Assembly (NCBI RefSeq): GCF_037325665.1
Contig: NC_090261.1
Location: forward strand, 20,499,515-20,563,514
DNA from: Littorina saxatilis
Taxonomy: Eukaryota > Mollusca > Gastropoda > Littorinimorpha > Littorinidae
Direction of reading: 5' to 3'
Length of the DNA stretch: 64,000 nt
Part shown: positions 25,535 through 42,500 of the stretch, one piece after another
Layout: the number at the start of each line of letters is the position of its first letter
Numbering within the stretch: the first letter of the stretch is position 1
The notes under the pieces: model-generated
Database searches by the model: none
Told to the model about the DNA's origin: nothing
Seen by the model: only the letters and a program-made list of their open reading frames with translations
Made by a program: the position numbers and the translations under genes

Positions 25535-27750
25535 GGTTCGCCAGATCTTGAGCTCCTGAAAGCAGCAGCAACCAACATCTCCAAGAACATCACTGCTCTG
25601 TATGCAGAAGGTGGCGATGTGCATGCCCTGTGGGACCTCTTTAAATCAGAGCTCAGTGAAACAACAGCCGCCCACATCCCCTCCCGCACCTCCTCCTCCA
25701 GACGCAAGCTACCATGGGTAACGCGCAAGCTGAAGAAAATGCTGAAAAAGAAAGAAAGACTATACAAACAAGCAAAACGCACAAAGAACTGGACAAACTA
25801 CCGTCACCTCCAAAAAGACTGCCGTAGAGCATTCCGGAAGGCTGAATGGGAGTACATACAAAACACCATTGAAGATGGACTGTCCAAAAATGACTCCAAA
25901 CCCTTTTGGCGTTACATCAAAGCCAAACGACAGGACAACATTGGTGTTGCACCATTAAAGTCAAAGGGGTCCTTGGTGTGCGAAAGCAAGAACAAAGCTG
26001 ATATACTGGTCAACCAATTCCGATCAGTCTTCACCCAAGAACAGAAAGGAAAGCCTCGTCTCCCAGAACTCCCACAACACAACCCTATTGAAGACTTACA
26101 AATCAGGGAAGAAGGAGTGAAGAAACTACTTCAGAACATCAAGATAGCAAAAGCACCAGGACCAGACCAGATCCCAAACCGCATACTGAAGGAGTGCGCC
26201 AATGAACTGGCCCCTGGACTCACTGCCATCTTTCAGCTGTCTGTCGACTCAGGCTGCCTACCGTCCGACTGGACAAATGCAAATGTCTCCCCCGTCTACA
26301 AGAAAGGCGATAAACACCTTGCTGAAAACTATCGCCCCGTCTCCCTCACCTCCGTACCCTGTAAGCTCCTTGAGCACATCATCTGTAAACACCTCCTCAA
26401 GCACTTAGAAAAGAACAAAATCCTCACCAACCTCAACCATGGCTTCCGATCAGGCTATTCATGTGAGACACAACTCGTCGTCACACTTCAAGACCTCTGC
26501 AGGAACTATGACAACGGTAAACAGACCGACATAGCCATCCTGGACTTTTCAAAAGCCTTTGACACTGTGCCACACCCAAGCCTGCTGTATAAATTACAGA
26601 GTTATGGTGTGAAAGGCAACCTGCACAGCTGGCTGCAAAACTTCCTGACGAAAAGACTGATGAGAGTGGTAGTCGACGGAGAGGAGTCAGTTGAAGTCCC
26701 TGTAGATTCAGGCGTACCACAGGGTACCGTACTCGGACCAGTCCTATTCCTCTGCCACATCAACGACTTGCCAGCGTCTGTGAAGTCACAAGTGCGCTTA
26801 TTTGCAGATGACTGCCTCCTGTACCGCACCATCAACTCCTACAGTGACCACCACATACTCCAAGCCGACTTGAAAACCCTGGAAGAATGGGCAAACACCT
26901 GGGGCATGCGCTTTAACGCAAAAAAATGCTACATCCTTAGCATCAGAAACAAGTCCAGCTTTTTCTACAACCTGGACAACCACATTCTCCAGAAAGTCAA
27001 TAGCAATCCCTACTTAGGCGTCACCTTTACTGATGACCTCAGCTGGACCACACACATCAACAAAATCGTCAAAAAGGCAAACTCCACCCTCGGCCTACTT
27101 AGAAGAAACCTCCGTTCCTGCCCACAAAGCTGTAGACGTACTGCCTATGTGTCCCTCATCCGCTCAACCCTGGAGTACAGCTGTCTCGTCTGGGATCCGT
27201 ACAAACAAGGCGATATAGACAGCCTGGAAAATGTACAGAAACGAGCAGCCAGATTCATTACCCAAAACTACAGGGACCGAAACCCAGGATGTGTCTCAGA
27301 GATGCTCAGCAGACTACAGCTTCCCCCACTCCAGGAACGCCGGAAACAACAGAGACTCACATTTCTGTTCAAAGTGGTCAGAGGGCTGGTCCCCGCAGTA
27401 CCCCCTGAGAAATTCATCCAGCAACAAAAATCAAAAAGACAAGTGAAACAACGAGTGAACAAAGACTTTACATCATCAGCCACAGTCAGAAATATCACAA
27501 GAAACAACAGCCAGTGCTTTACTGTGGAGTGTACTAAAACACCAGTGTACAAGTACTCTTTTTTCACAAGAACAGTTATTGACTGGAACAACCTTGATGA
27601 CAACACGATCCAGTCGTCAACGGTCAACGAATTCAGAGGAAAGCTGCCAACCGCTGACTAAAACACCAAGTGCTCTCCCCAAATTCCGCCAACGTATATT
27701 CCCAAGCTTGGGACCTGTTGGCGTAACTTATCAAGATCAAGATCAAGATC
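25535..27750 (+). mobile_element. 5'-truncated non-LTR LINE with intact reverse transcriptase
   Basis: A single open frame runs from 25427 to 27661 (744 codons). Roughly the first 36 codons are host sequence; the LINE part starts near 25535. Visible domains are a basic linker (RKLPWVTRKLKK), the RT core with PGPDQIPNRILK (about residue 247), DFSKAFDTVPH (about 373), GVPQGTVLGPVLF, and the catalytic FADD (about 459-462), then a Leu/Arg-rich C-terminal region (STLEYSCLVWDPY, QKRAARFI). The upstream endonuclease domain is absent, so the copy is 5' truncated and could not act alone. It ends with a (TCAAGA)n tail at 27729-27750. The group is Jockey/I/CR1-like, not settled. The uninterrupted frame implies recent insertion. 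It lies in the inferred first intron of FKBP2, same orientation. Confidence 0.88.
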
Positions 27751-28109
27751 TAAACTAATGCAAAGGTAGTAGCGTTCAGTTGTCAAAAAAGTACAAAACA
27801 AGCAAACCGACAAATGTCGTCTGCTACATTCGCTTTGCGTTTTCATGATGTCCTTTCACGATTCCATTATTTCTGCTGTTAAACGTAACTAGCATAGTAC
27901 TAATACTGTTGTGTGTATATTTTGTTGGACCTTTCTCATGCATATAAATATAATTTACGATTTTTCTTGACCTGTGCGTTTCAGGTGATCACTTGAAAAT
28001 ACCTCATCATGAAGATTGAAGTTCATGATAAATAATTCTGTTGTCCATTTATTTTCAGGGACGGAACAAGTACTACTTCAAGTAGACGTTGCACTGACAA
28101 CCAAACAAA

Positions 28110-31973
<3,864 letters not shown>

Positions 31974-32338
31974 TGCCTGGACATGAAATAGTGCCATCTG
32001 ATCACTGAAGTGGATCCTTAAAATTACCAAAGTTTGAAGACCAAAAATATGCACCAAAAGAAATACCAGACGGCTGTTTTAGAGGTTGAAGATTATGTTA
32101 ATTGAATTAAATGAACCAGTTCTTTTTCTTCTTACCTAAGATTTTTCTGAATACATATCTTGTTTTAGACCTCAAGTAGGTAAACAAATGCCTGGGAGTA
32201 TTTTAGAAGCGAGATAAACAGCACATAGATGCATCAAAGTTGCATACGAATATGAGACAACATTGTACATGTATCTCTTATTCCTGTTTTATATTGTTGC
32301 TTTGCTAGACTACAACAAACAAGAGGCGAAGCCTTCAA

Positions 32339-32386
32339 GGCTCACGTAAGAAATTGACAAACAGTAACACAAACTCAATCACTCCG

Positions 32387-32455
<69 letters not shown>

Positions 32456-32774
32456 GCATAGGTGAAACTGTGCAAGAAAGCGAGACCCTGGATCTGCCAA
32501 TTAGTCTCGGCCCGCTCACAATAACAATGACCGAGACTTTCAGTAATTCCTTTGCGTGACGTCTAACCCTCTTACGTCATAATGTGACGTCTTCAAATAG
32601 TTTCTATCACACACGTCAAACACTTTTGACCGAGACGTAATCTTCTTATGCGAGCTTTATCCATAGACTCGGAAATGTTAAAGTTTCTATCACACACACA
32701 CGCACGCACGCACGCACGCACGCACGCACAGACAGACAAAGTTTATCATCGCATAGGCTACACTTACGTGAGCC
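32339..32774. mobile_element. MITE with GGCTCACGTAAG ends
   Basis: The left end GGCTCACGTAAG (32339-32350) and right end CTTACGTGAGCC (32763-32774) are exact inverted repeats. The interior has CA and ACGC microsatellites, 'gtctcggcccgctcaca' and several ACGTCA/TGACGT motifs. A second copy in the opposite orientation runs off the window at 63683-64000. Confidence 0.85.
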
Positions 32775-34062
32775 AAAAAGTCAAACTTTTTGCACTGTGA
32801 CCTGAATTGCTAAAAAAAAAAAAATTTAAAGGTGAGAGTGCACTTTTTGCAGTGCTATGCTTTCCTTAAACTACATTCCAAAATAGCATGTGTCCGTAAA
32901 GAGAACAGTACATGATACAGCTTTGTAGTCTACAACTGGTTGGATGGAACTGATACATGCAATATTTGACTGTGATCATCTTTGGTCTGCTGCTGCATAC
33001 CTATGCAGGGATACAGTCTTTTGTACAGAGCTGTTCTGAGTTGCATTCTGACTGAAGTATTTCATCTTGTGAATGTATGCAAAGAGATCTTTGTATTTTG
33101 TTTTGAGGTTGAAAACAACTTACACAACATGGGATTTCACAGCACTGTGCAATGTGTTTCATACAAGCAGTTGCAAGCAACAAAAACTGTATTATGTATT
33201 TGATCCGTAAGATGCCTGTGTTAACTGTGGCATCCAACATCTCGCCTTGGGTTCATGCTGGGGGAAAAATCACCCTTGCAGCCAAATGAACAATTATTTC
33301 TGAAATGTTTACATTGATCAGCTGAAAATGATGACTGCATGTTTGGTTCTGTGTAAAATAATAAGGTCATGGATCTGAAAACTACAGGATACTTAATAAT
33401 AATAATAATAAAGTGTATTTATATTGCGCCTATCCCTTACAAAAAACAAAAATATTTGGCTCTAAGCGCATTACAACATGTGTAGGGACTTGGTACAATC
33501 AAGTCTGACAAATACAATAACACAATATACAGTCGGTCTCTTGGGTAAAAATGGGAAAAGCAGCTTCGACATTTAAACACTGCTACTAAAAAATCCTCTA
33601 ACAATGCATACTGCTTTACAATATAAAATATGCATTTATGTATAAATAGGAATTTGAAAAGGTTCTTATGATAAAAACTAACTAGCGAACGACGAAGAAG
33701 AAGAAGAATAAAACTATCAATGTCAATGTATAACAAGTCATTCAACGTAAATGGCTAAAGAACAACAAAGCAATGATGATAAAACAGTTATACTCAATGG
33801 CTAATAACGAGGCAGAACTAAATAGTATCGACACAAGATTAAAACAAAACATGTTCCTGGAGACACATTTATACATGTATCAAATAAAAATATACAAAAT
33901 ACAGCCCTCGCACACTCGCACACACACGCCAAGGCACGTGTAGTCGCACTCATACACCGCGACAGCTATCGCGCGCACGTTCAAGGAACAAAAACACGGA
34001 AATAAACAAAACGTTGAAAACGTTAAGTAGCTTTTTTCCACCTACTTGTTAGTTAATGTCAA

Positions 34063-34578
34063 TCAATCAATCAATATGAGGCTTATATCGCGCGTATTCC
34101 GAGGGTACAGTTCTAAGCGCAGGGATTCTTTTAAAAAAAAATTTTTATGCAATTTATATCGCGCACATATTCAAGGCGCAGGGATTTATTTATGCCGTGT
34201 GAGATGGAATTTTTTTTACACAATACATCACGCATTCACATCGGCCAGCAGATCGCAGCCATTTCGGCGCATATCCTACTTTTCACGGCCTATTATTCCA
34301 AGTCACACGGGTATTTTGGTGGACATTTTTATCTATGCCTATACAATTTTGCCAGGAAAAACCCTTTTGTCAATCGTGGGATCTTTAACGTGCACACCCC
34401 AATGTAAGTGTACACGAAGGGACCTCGGTTTTTCGTCTCATCCGAAAGACTAGCACTTGAACCCACCACCTAGGTTAGGAAAGGGGGGAGAAAATTGCTA
34501 ACGCCCTGACCCAGGGTCGAACTCGCAACCTCTCGCTTCCGAGCGCAAGTGCGTTACCACTCGGCCACCCAGTTCACT
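34063..34578 (-). mobile_element. tRNA-derived SINE, near full length, (ATTG)n tail
   Basis: The minus strand starts with a tRNA-like head (gggtggccgagtggtaacgc and B-box AGTTCGACCC), continues through a body shared with 7735-8045 and 18496-18780, and ends in (ATTG)n. It is flanked by ATGTCAA (34056-34062 and 34579-34585). An internal duplication of the 'atcgcgc...gcgcaggg' tail block is present. Confidence 0.85.
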
Positions 34579-35149
34579 ATGTCAACTTCAGTTGTTGTTT
34601 ATTTTCAGTGTTCATGTTTCTTTGCTTGTGTTATCCTCTGCAAAAGAGTGCAGAGTTTGTCCAGTATTGCTTTCATGTAGAAACTCAGATTTGTTGTAGT
34701 AAGGTAACGCTGTTTTTCATAAGCTTGTTTGTTGTTGATTTGATGTTATCTGTTTGACTGTGTTAATGGGGAATTTTTATTTGTCTTCCTCTTTTCCTAT
34801 CTGTTTTATTATTATATACTTCTTCTCTAGCAATCAGACATTTTACTGTCGCTACCAAATATGCATGTTTGGAAATGCAATGCTGAGTATGTTTGCCATC
34901 AGACTTTGATGATGTAAGCTTTAAATAGCTCTGTCCCAAAAATGTAGTTGTATGTTTCAACCTGTACTTTTAGATGTTGTTATTCATTCCAAATCAAATC
35001 TGCAGTTTGAATATTCTGTGAAGTTGTGTCTGAAAATGTGTTCATTAAAAAATTAGAAATTGTGTACACACACACACACACATATTGACGTCCCAGTTTT
35101 ACCTTACTTTTGCGTTATTTTTGTTGCCTTTGTTTCCTCTTATGTATCT

Positions 35150-35518
35150 CAGATACCCCATGCGGGTTAGGCGGAAGAATTTACCCGATGCTCCCCAGCA
35201 TGTCGTAAGAGGCGACTAACGGATTCTGTTTCTCTTTTTACCCTTGTTAAGTGTTTCTTGTATAGGATATAGTCAATTTTTGTAAAGATTTTAGTCAAGC
35301 AGTATGTAAGAAATGTTAAGTCCTTTGTACTGGAAACTTGCATTCTCCCAGTAAGGTAATACATTGTACTACGTTGCAAGCCCCTGGAGCAAAATTTTGA
35401 TTAGTGCTTTTGTGAACAAGAAACAATTGACAAGTGGCTCTATCCATCTCCCCCCCTTTCCCCGTCCCGATATAACCTTCGTGGTTGAAAATGACGTTAA
35501 ACACCAAAAAAGAAAGAA
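35150..35518 (+). mobile_element. SINE-like repeat ending CACCAAAAAAGAAAGAAAG
   Basis: This block, from 'cccatgcgggttaggcggaa' through 'cgttaaacaccaaaaaagaa', is present as a close reverse-complement copy at 46677-47055, with only a few differences. A tail fragment also occurs near 17118-17175. The short GAAA-type tail and several scattered copies suggest a SINE; no clear tRNA boxes were found. Confidence 0.75.
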
Positions 35519-36150
35519 AGATGTATCTCAGATGTGAGTGTGAGTGAAACGGTGTAAAAGTAATGCATGCCCTGTGTCTTATTCCTGTTTCTATGCAGTG
35601 TCAACATTTCCTAATAGAAATAAACTTTTCAGATGTCTTGTATTATTCACGGTGTTATTCTGATATTTTTGATGAGACAAGGATGACATACATATACACA
35701 AACACACATATCAAAGATTATTTTCTGTCTTATACAGTACTTGTTAAAGTGACCCTCAGGAATAAAATTCAGGATTGCTATATGATTGTAAGTCATTTAG
35801 CAGAATGTTAGGAAAGTACAGCAAACTGAGGAATAGAATAAAGTGAAGATAAAACATTTACTTGTCAGATTTGATGGAGCTTCTGTAGCTTTTTTTCAAT
35901 TTTGATTTCAGTCTAAATGTGTATTGTAGCATTCCTGTGGTGCTTGTCTCTGCACTAGAAATATCAGAGACCTTTCTTTGGTGTTTGCCACCTGCACCAA
36001 GCATGTATATAAGTATAAATGCTAGTGTGCTAGATGCATCTGAAGCAGAGTGAAAACGAGTTCATAATTTGTAGAAAAAACACGCACAAAAACAACCAAC
36101 CACAAACAAGCACACAACCTTTACATACACAGCAAAAAGTCCAGCAGTAG

Positions 36151-39100
36151 TTATAAATGTGATGTTCTTTATTGTGCTTGACCATACAAATCATAAATCT
36201 CACATAAAAAAAAAATGAACATGGGGCAAAATCAAGCTTGATCAATTTACATCATACATATGCCACACTCCCAGTCATTGCAGAAAACTGTACCTTTTCA
36301 GTTGAGAAATACACATATTCTGAGAAAATAAATGAGTTCTTTACTTTCAGAGGCTAAAGTATGTAGGTTTTACATATGTTACTACTAAGGTACCACCCTG
36401 ACTCAAATTATTTTAAATGACAATGCATCTTTGTGCTCAACATTTTGAAAAGTTCATCAAATTTTCACTCATAGGCTGTACATTGTAGCAAAATCTGTTT
36501 CTGTGTTTTGCAAGGAGGTGGGTACAGCAAAAGAGTAAATCACAAAATGCACTGATAGAAATGCAAATGCAATATAATCACCTGACAGTAAGTATTCTCT
36601 ATACCCATATTATTTTTTCTTCTTTAACTTTGATAAAACCTCAGAATCTTTCGATTTTTTTCTTAAACTTAGACTTGCATTCAATTGTTCTCAAAAATCG
36701 CCCTAACAACGGTTTGCAATGCTTCTTTGCGATCTTTACACTGACTACTGCCAAATATTAAAGTTATCATTATGTACATTTTTCTGCAATGGCCGGTCAT
36801 ATGACACCAAACAGAAACACATTTGTCGCATCATGCTCATGATGCATTTTACCGAATATGCCTGCTTGCAAAGACACATGTTGGTAATGCCATGCAAGTA
36901 GTCATGTCTGAACAAAATTTAATGTCATAAAAGAGAGGTAAACTATGATAGGCTACATTTTTATTCCCAAAGTCTGGACTGTTTCATCCCACAATCGCAC
37001 CAAAACGCCATTTGCCAAACTCACAAGAACACACACATTTTCTCTTCTTCCATCACTCATAAACATGAATATCATCAAAAGCACAGCACACACGGAATCT
37101 CTGCTCAGCTCAAATGCACTGTCTCATAATAAATCACACACGCACATCACCACACAAGCATTCTCAAACTTACGATTACACACACACTGTACACTTACTG
37201 TATATAAGATTATATTTTTAGGTTATTAACCTATGCATTGAATCGGGACACAAAGGATATGTACAGAAGCTACCTGCTTCACAATGAAAAGAAGACACAC
37301 CAAGCTATGCAAGAAGATCAAATTGCTCGTCTACATTATGTTCCATCCACAGAAAGTTCATTAAACTGACTCTCACACAATCGTAGCCAGCAGTCTTTTT
37401 GACTCAAGTATCATACCTTATTGTAATCATCATCCGCAACATAATAAATAAGAACAAAATATTTTTTGAAAGAAAAGAGAAAATCTGCTGCAGAGAACTC
37501 CAGAGACCAAGAAACTTTTTTTTATATTCCACAAGTGACATTCTCACTTTGCTCCATCAAGAATGGACAAGTTTGTCTTTCACATCCTTTTTTCAAGAAG
37601 GGTTTGAATTCCTCCTTTTATTTTTGAATAAAAAAAAAAAGCCAATTTGAGGTAGTTTTCCACAGGTACAAACCCATTCAAAGAAAAAGAAACCCAGAAG
37701 CTTCCACACACACGCACAAAAAGAGGAGAAAAAAAAAGAGAAATACCTTCCTTACCTCACAACATTTGTGAAAATCAAAGAGGCAAGTAAAGCACCACTT
37801 TCTGTATCAAATTGTTGCAATCATTTTGTGTTTTTTTCAGAAATTTTAATCAATGTAACAAAAGGAAGCACAAAAACATCAGTCTGTATGCATCTTATTA
37901 AACCGGTGCCATATTTCCAGAATGATGTTAATAATAAAATGATACTAACCCACAGTGTATGCTATTCTACAAAGACTGTTATAAATGCCACATAAAATGC
38001 ATCTTTTTTACTTCAGTTTATTATCACATTCGTAGAACCTTAAAAGTGTGAACATTTCTTTTCCTGTAGGTCGAATAACAATAGTGAATACCAACCAGCT
38101 ATAAAAGAAAAAAATAAGGAAAAAATATTAACAATAACCAGAAGAATGCATACTGTACTGTCAATCAAAGTTGTTAATCAATTCAATTTGAGTTTGTTTT
38201 ACTTCCACAAAAAATAAATAAATAAAAAGCAGAAAACAAAACAATTGATGATTAAGCGTGTAGACACAAGACCAGTAAATGTAGCATTTCTTCTAGTTTT
38301 ATGACACAAACTGGATTTCCATTGCATAAGCAGCATGGATATTAGATGTAAACTTTTCTCAACAGATTTGCTAAAGCAAAGCTGTCAGATATGTTCAAAC
38401 AATGAGTGGGCTAGTTGATCAGAAACTTTTTTTTCTCACTGCTTTCCATTTTTTATTTCCTGTCAAATATTGCTGTTATTGCCATGGCAGCAAAATGAAA
38501 GCAAAGCCAAGAACACAAATACTTAACCATATCTACGTATTATGACTGGCACAAAATGTGTTACACTGCATACACAATGAAAAAAAAATGCATGAGAACA
38601 TGTGCCCCCAATTCTTGAGGTATATAATTCACTGTTTCACATTCATTTTTTCTGTAAACTAAATAAGAATTCAAAGATAAGACATCTTCTATCCCCCACC
38701 CCAAATAGAAAAGTTTCTGGAATTGCATCAGGGTTAAACAGTTTATGGAAGAAAAATATTTCAAAAGAAAGGTAAAAAAAAAAAAAAAGGAGGTTAAAGA
38801 AGAATCAGATATCTTACAGAGTACACACATTTCTATTTTTTTCTTCTCCAATTTTACCTGCATTCACTGCAAGCAGTCCAGAAATAGATTCAGTTCAGTG
38901 TTCCCCCTTAGCCTACAGTCATATACACAGACTTCTCAGAACATAAACAAAATCTGATAAACATTAATGGTCGCAGGACAGATCCCGCAACTTGTATGCA
39001 CGTTATATATATGTGTTTCTCTGTGTCTCTATCACAATGACACTAGCTTCAGCCGAGGCATACACGCTGACACTCCCAGTTCACAGGGTTGCAAGATCTA

Positions 39101-39554
39101 TTGATGCCAAACTTTTTATTGATGACATTTCAAATGAGAAAAACAATTATTTCTTTTAGCAGTACAACTTTTTTTTTAGTTTTTCTTCTTTTTGCAAGAT
39201 CATGCAAACACTGCAAAATCCAAAGCAAAGACTCTGCTGAGCTTGACAGAGAGAAATGGACTTGCTTTCTCTCTGTCCAAAGGGGGAAACACTGTCTATC
39301 TACCAGGGGAAAAAATTCCAATGGTTGCATTATGATCTTGTTCATGAGCTGAAAGCCAGCAAATTTAGCGTCCACTCCCCAAGTACAGCTACCACGACTG
39401 ACCGCCGAGGCCAGAAGTCTGGAGACCGGAAAGATTGTGAAACAATGAGAAGCTGTAGTAGGAGAGATGGTGGAAGTTCTGGGAAACTTTGGGGAGGGAG
39501 AGGGGGAGGGGGGAACGGGGGACAGGTGGGCAGGATGTAGGGGCCGGACGTCCA
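36151..39554 (-). other. Long 3'UTR of ZFAND3 (inferred)
   Basis: Downstream of the ZFAND3 stop there is 3.4 kb of AT-rich, repeat-poor sequence without a credible ORF. It ends near a minus-strand AATAAA at 36168-36173. The scarcity of transposons compared with the rest of the window fits transcribed UTR. The extent is inference. Confidence 0.4.
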
Positions 39555-42500
39555 TCAAGAATTCTGGTCCAGACGGCGGAAGGACGTGCCCAGATGGCGG
39601 GTGGGCTTGACCATTTTCTCTCTGGCGTCCCGACGCCCTTCCTCCTTGTGATCAAAGTCACAGCCATGCAACTCCGGCAGTCGATGCAACGAGCAGAACA
39701 CACGATCTGAAAGGAAAGAAAACTCAAAACATAAAATTCTCTCAGAAGATGACTTTTGTTCTTGGATGGGTATGTGTAACTGTTTGCCTGGCAAATGGAG
39801 TAAAATAGAATGAATACCCATTCTTACAGCATACTTTCCCCCCTCTTTTTCAAATTACACTGCAGTGAGCAAATGCATGAGCCAACAAAAACGCAAATGC
39901 TTATACGACTCAACAAACATCAAATGTGTTACATGTAACAACAAGAAGAGCAAAGCCCATACGACTCACATGCTTGACCTTGACCTTTACATGACCTTGA
40001 CCTTCAGCTAAACCTAGCAATGACATCATACACTAAGAACTGCTTTACACATTTTTCCTACCAAAATACATGTGATCTTGACCCAAGGTCAAGGTCATCC
40101 AAGGTCATGCAACACAAAGCTGTTAATTCAAGACATAGGAAGTACAATGGTGTTTATTGGCTCTTTCTACCATGAGATATGGTCACTTTTAGTGGTTCAC
40201 TACCTTATTTTGGTCACATTTCATAAGGGTCAAAGTGACCTTGACCTTGATCATATGTGACCAAATGTGTCTCATGATGAAAGCATAACATGTGCCCCAC
40301 ATAATTTTTAAGTTTGAAACAGTTATCTTCCATAGTTCAGGGTCAAGGTCACTTCAAAATATGTATACAATCCAACTTTGAAGAGCTCCTGTGACCTTGA
40401 CCTTGAAGCAAGGTAAACCAAACTGGTATCAAAAGATGGGGCTTACTTTGCCCTATATATCATATATAGGTGAGGTATTAAATCTCAAAAACTTCAGAGA
40501 AAATGGGAAAAATGTGAAAAATAGCTGTTTTTTGACAACATTTATGGCCCCTGCGACCTTGACCTTGAAGCAAGGTCAAGATGCTATGTATGTTTTTTTG
40601 GGCCTTGTCATCATACACCATCTTGCCAAATTTGGTACTGATAGACTGAATAGTGTCCAAGAAATATCCAACGTTAAAGTTTTCCGGACGGCCGGACGGA
40701 CGACTCGGGTGAGTACATAGACTCACTTTTGCTTCGCATGTGAGTCAAAAAAACAGTATTTGCTGTTCTAGCTTCATTTAATAATGTTTAAGAGAATGTT
40801 TATTTCCAACATATTGGCCCAAACTTGATCCTAATGCAACATTTATCAATCCATTTAGTTACTCAATCCTAAGAATATCCCACAAGTACAAACCCTTCCC
40901 GCTACTATCACTAGCCTAAATATAAACAGAAATAATAAAACCTCCTTCTGTAGCGCTATTTACCGCCAAATGGAAGTCTCAGTGCGCTTTACGAACATAA
41001 AAAAGCAACATTGGACATTATTGGTTCACAACCAAAACCTCCATTAAAGCTGAGATCTCTGTATGCCTATCCAGGGGGTGAGTAGCTGAGGATCCTGTAT
41101 CAAATTATGTACAGTAAAGGTGGCCTGAAATCCTGAACTACACAGCACGCACACACTTCACTGTCATTCCAAGCTTGAAATTCAAGTCGGTATTTTTCTG
41201 TCATCTCTCTCCTTGTCAAGGTTTAGAAACTTTTGTAAGAAAGGCCAAAGAAAAAAAGAACGCCACGACTGAGATTCAAACCCCGGACCTTAGGATTAAA
41301 GACCACTTCTCCAGTAATAACATTTCTTATAAAATCACTACACTCACCACATCTGCAGCGACCAATTTCTCGTTGAGCCAGCTCCAACTTGCAGCTACAC
41401 TTGAAACAGCGCTTTTTGTTTTTCTGTTTTACAGGACTTGGGGTGCCAGCCTCCTCTTTCTCCATTTCATCATGTGACCTGCAACGGAAATATTTTTGTA
41501 TTGATGCTAATTTTCTTCACATTTTTGCTTTTTATTCATTAACTTCTCAAAATATGGTAACAAGCAAAACCAGATGCCTGAAGAAAAATTATTAAATGGT
41601 GTTTGTATGTACACAGGACATAAACTGTATTTCACTGAACAAAGCTGAAACAGAATTCAAATAAAAAGCACACAACTACATCAAACGGTAAAGGTACACA
41701 GTAAGCAGTAAAGGTATGAAAACATACCTCAATGAATTGACTGACTGCTCAAATGAATAGTGAAAAGCATGTCTGGTAGTGGTACATATGCGTAAATATT
41801 CAACCGGAAATAAAACACAACAATCATCACATTCACAGTAGAGCTTACAGCTCTGCGCGTGGCTACAGCACTTCATACAGTTCCTGCAAATCAGGGCTGG
41901 ACTGGAAACAGCAAATCTTTGTGTGAAATCCACAGCCAGTCTCGTTGTGGACTGATATTGAGTGATAAGGTGTCTCGGTTCACTCGTACTACTGCCACCT
42001 GTACAATAAATAATGCTTTGCACGAAACAATGAGCACGAAATAAAAATTCTGCTGACCAAATCACTTGCATGAGTAGAATGTAGAACGTTTCCTTCTCTT
42101 TTGTACTTTGCTAGACAACTTGACTCCAAATTCTGAAAAAGAAAAGTAACCAACAAACAAAACAAAAAAAATGTGGCTTAGAAGAGGTATGAAACAATGA
42201 CCCTGAAGTTCTCAACAAAATGATGAATGACACCAGTAGATTCAGCATCACTTTCTGAACGATCTTCTCCGAAATAACTAAATGACTTGGTCACCTTTTA
42301 ATTTTTAAAAGACTGAAAGTGAAATCTCAGACATATCTCAGATACATCGGAAGTCAAAAGCAATGGTAATTGATACTGACTCAAACATCTAGATCTTGTT
42401 TTCTTGCTCTCAGCTACGTCTTCTATGCCACACTAAAAATGCCTGCAAATGCAATAAGCGTTCAGCCAGTTGTTCAATTTTATGCAAAACTCAACTGTCT

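Larger units (their letters stand above)
32112..36150. other. Intergenic region between FKBP2 and ZFAND3
   Basis: The two genes converge here. Apart from the MITE (32339-32774), the SINEs (34063-34578, 35150-35518) and a SINE-like piece with AATAATAAT and 'ttatattgcgcc' (33391-33480), I see no gene. Confidence 0.55.

Noticed and set aside
40072-40720. Frames such as [10 protein letters not shown]... and [10 protein letters not shown]... (also at 55981-56672)
   Set aside because: They fall in a dispersed element rich in TCAAGGTCA repeats. Both strands are open and no protein family is evident.
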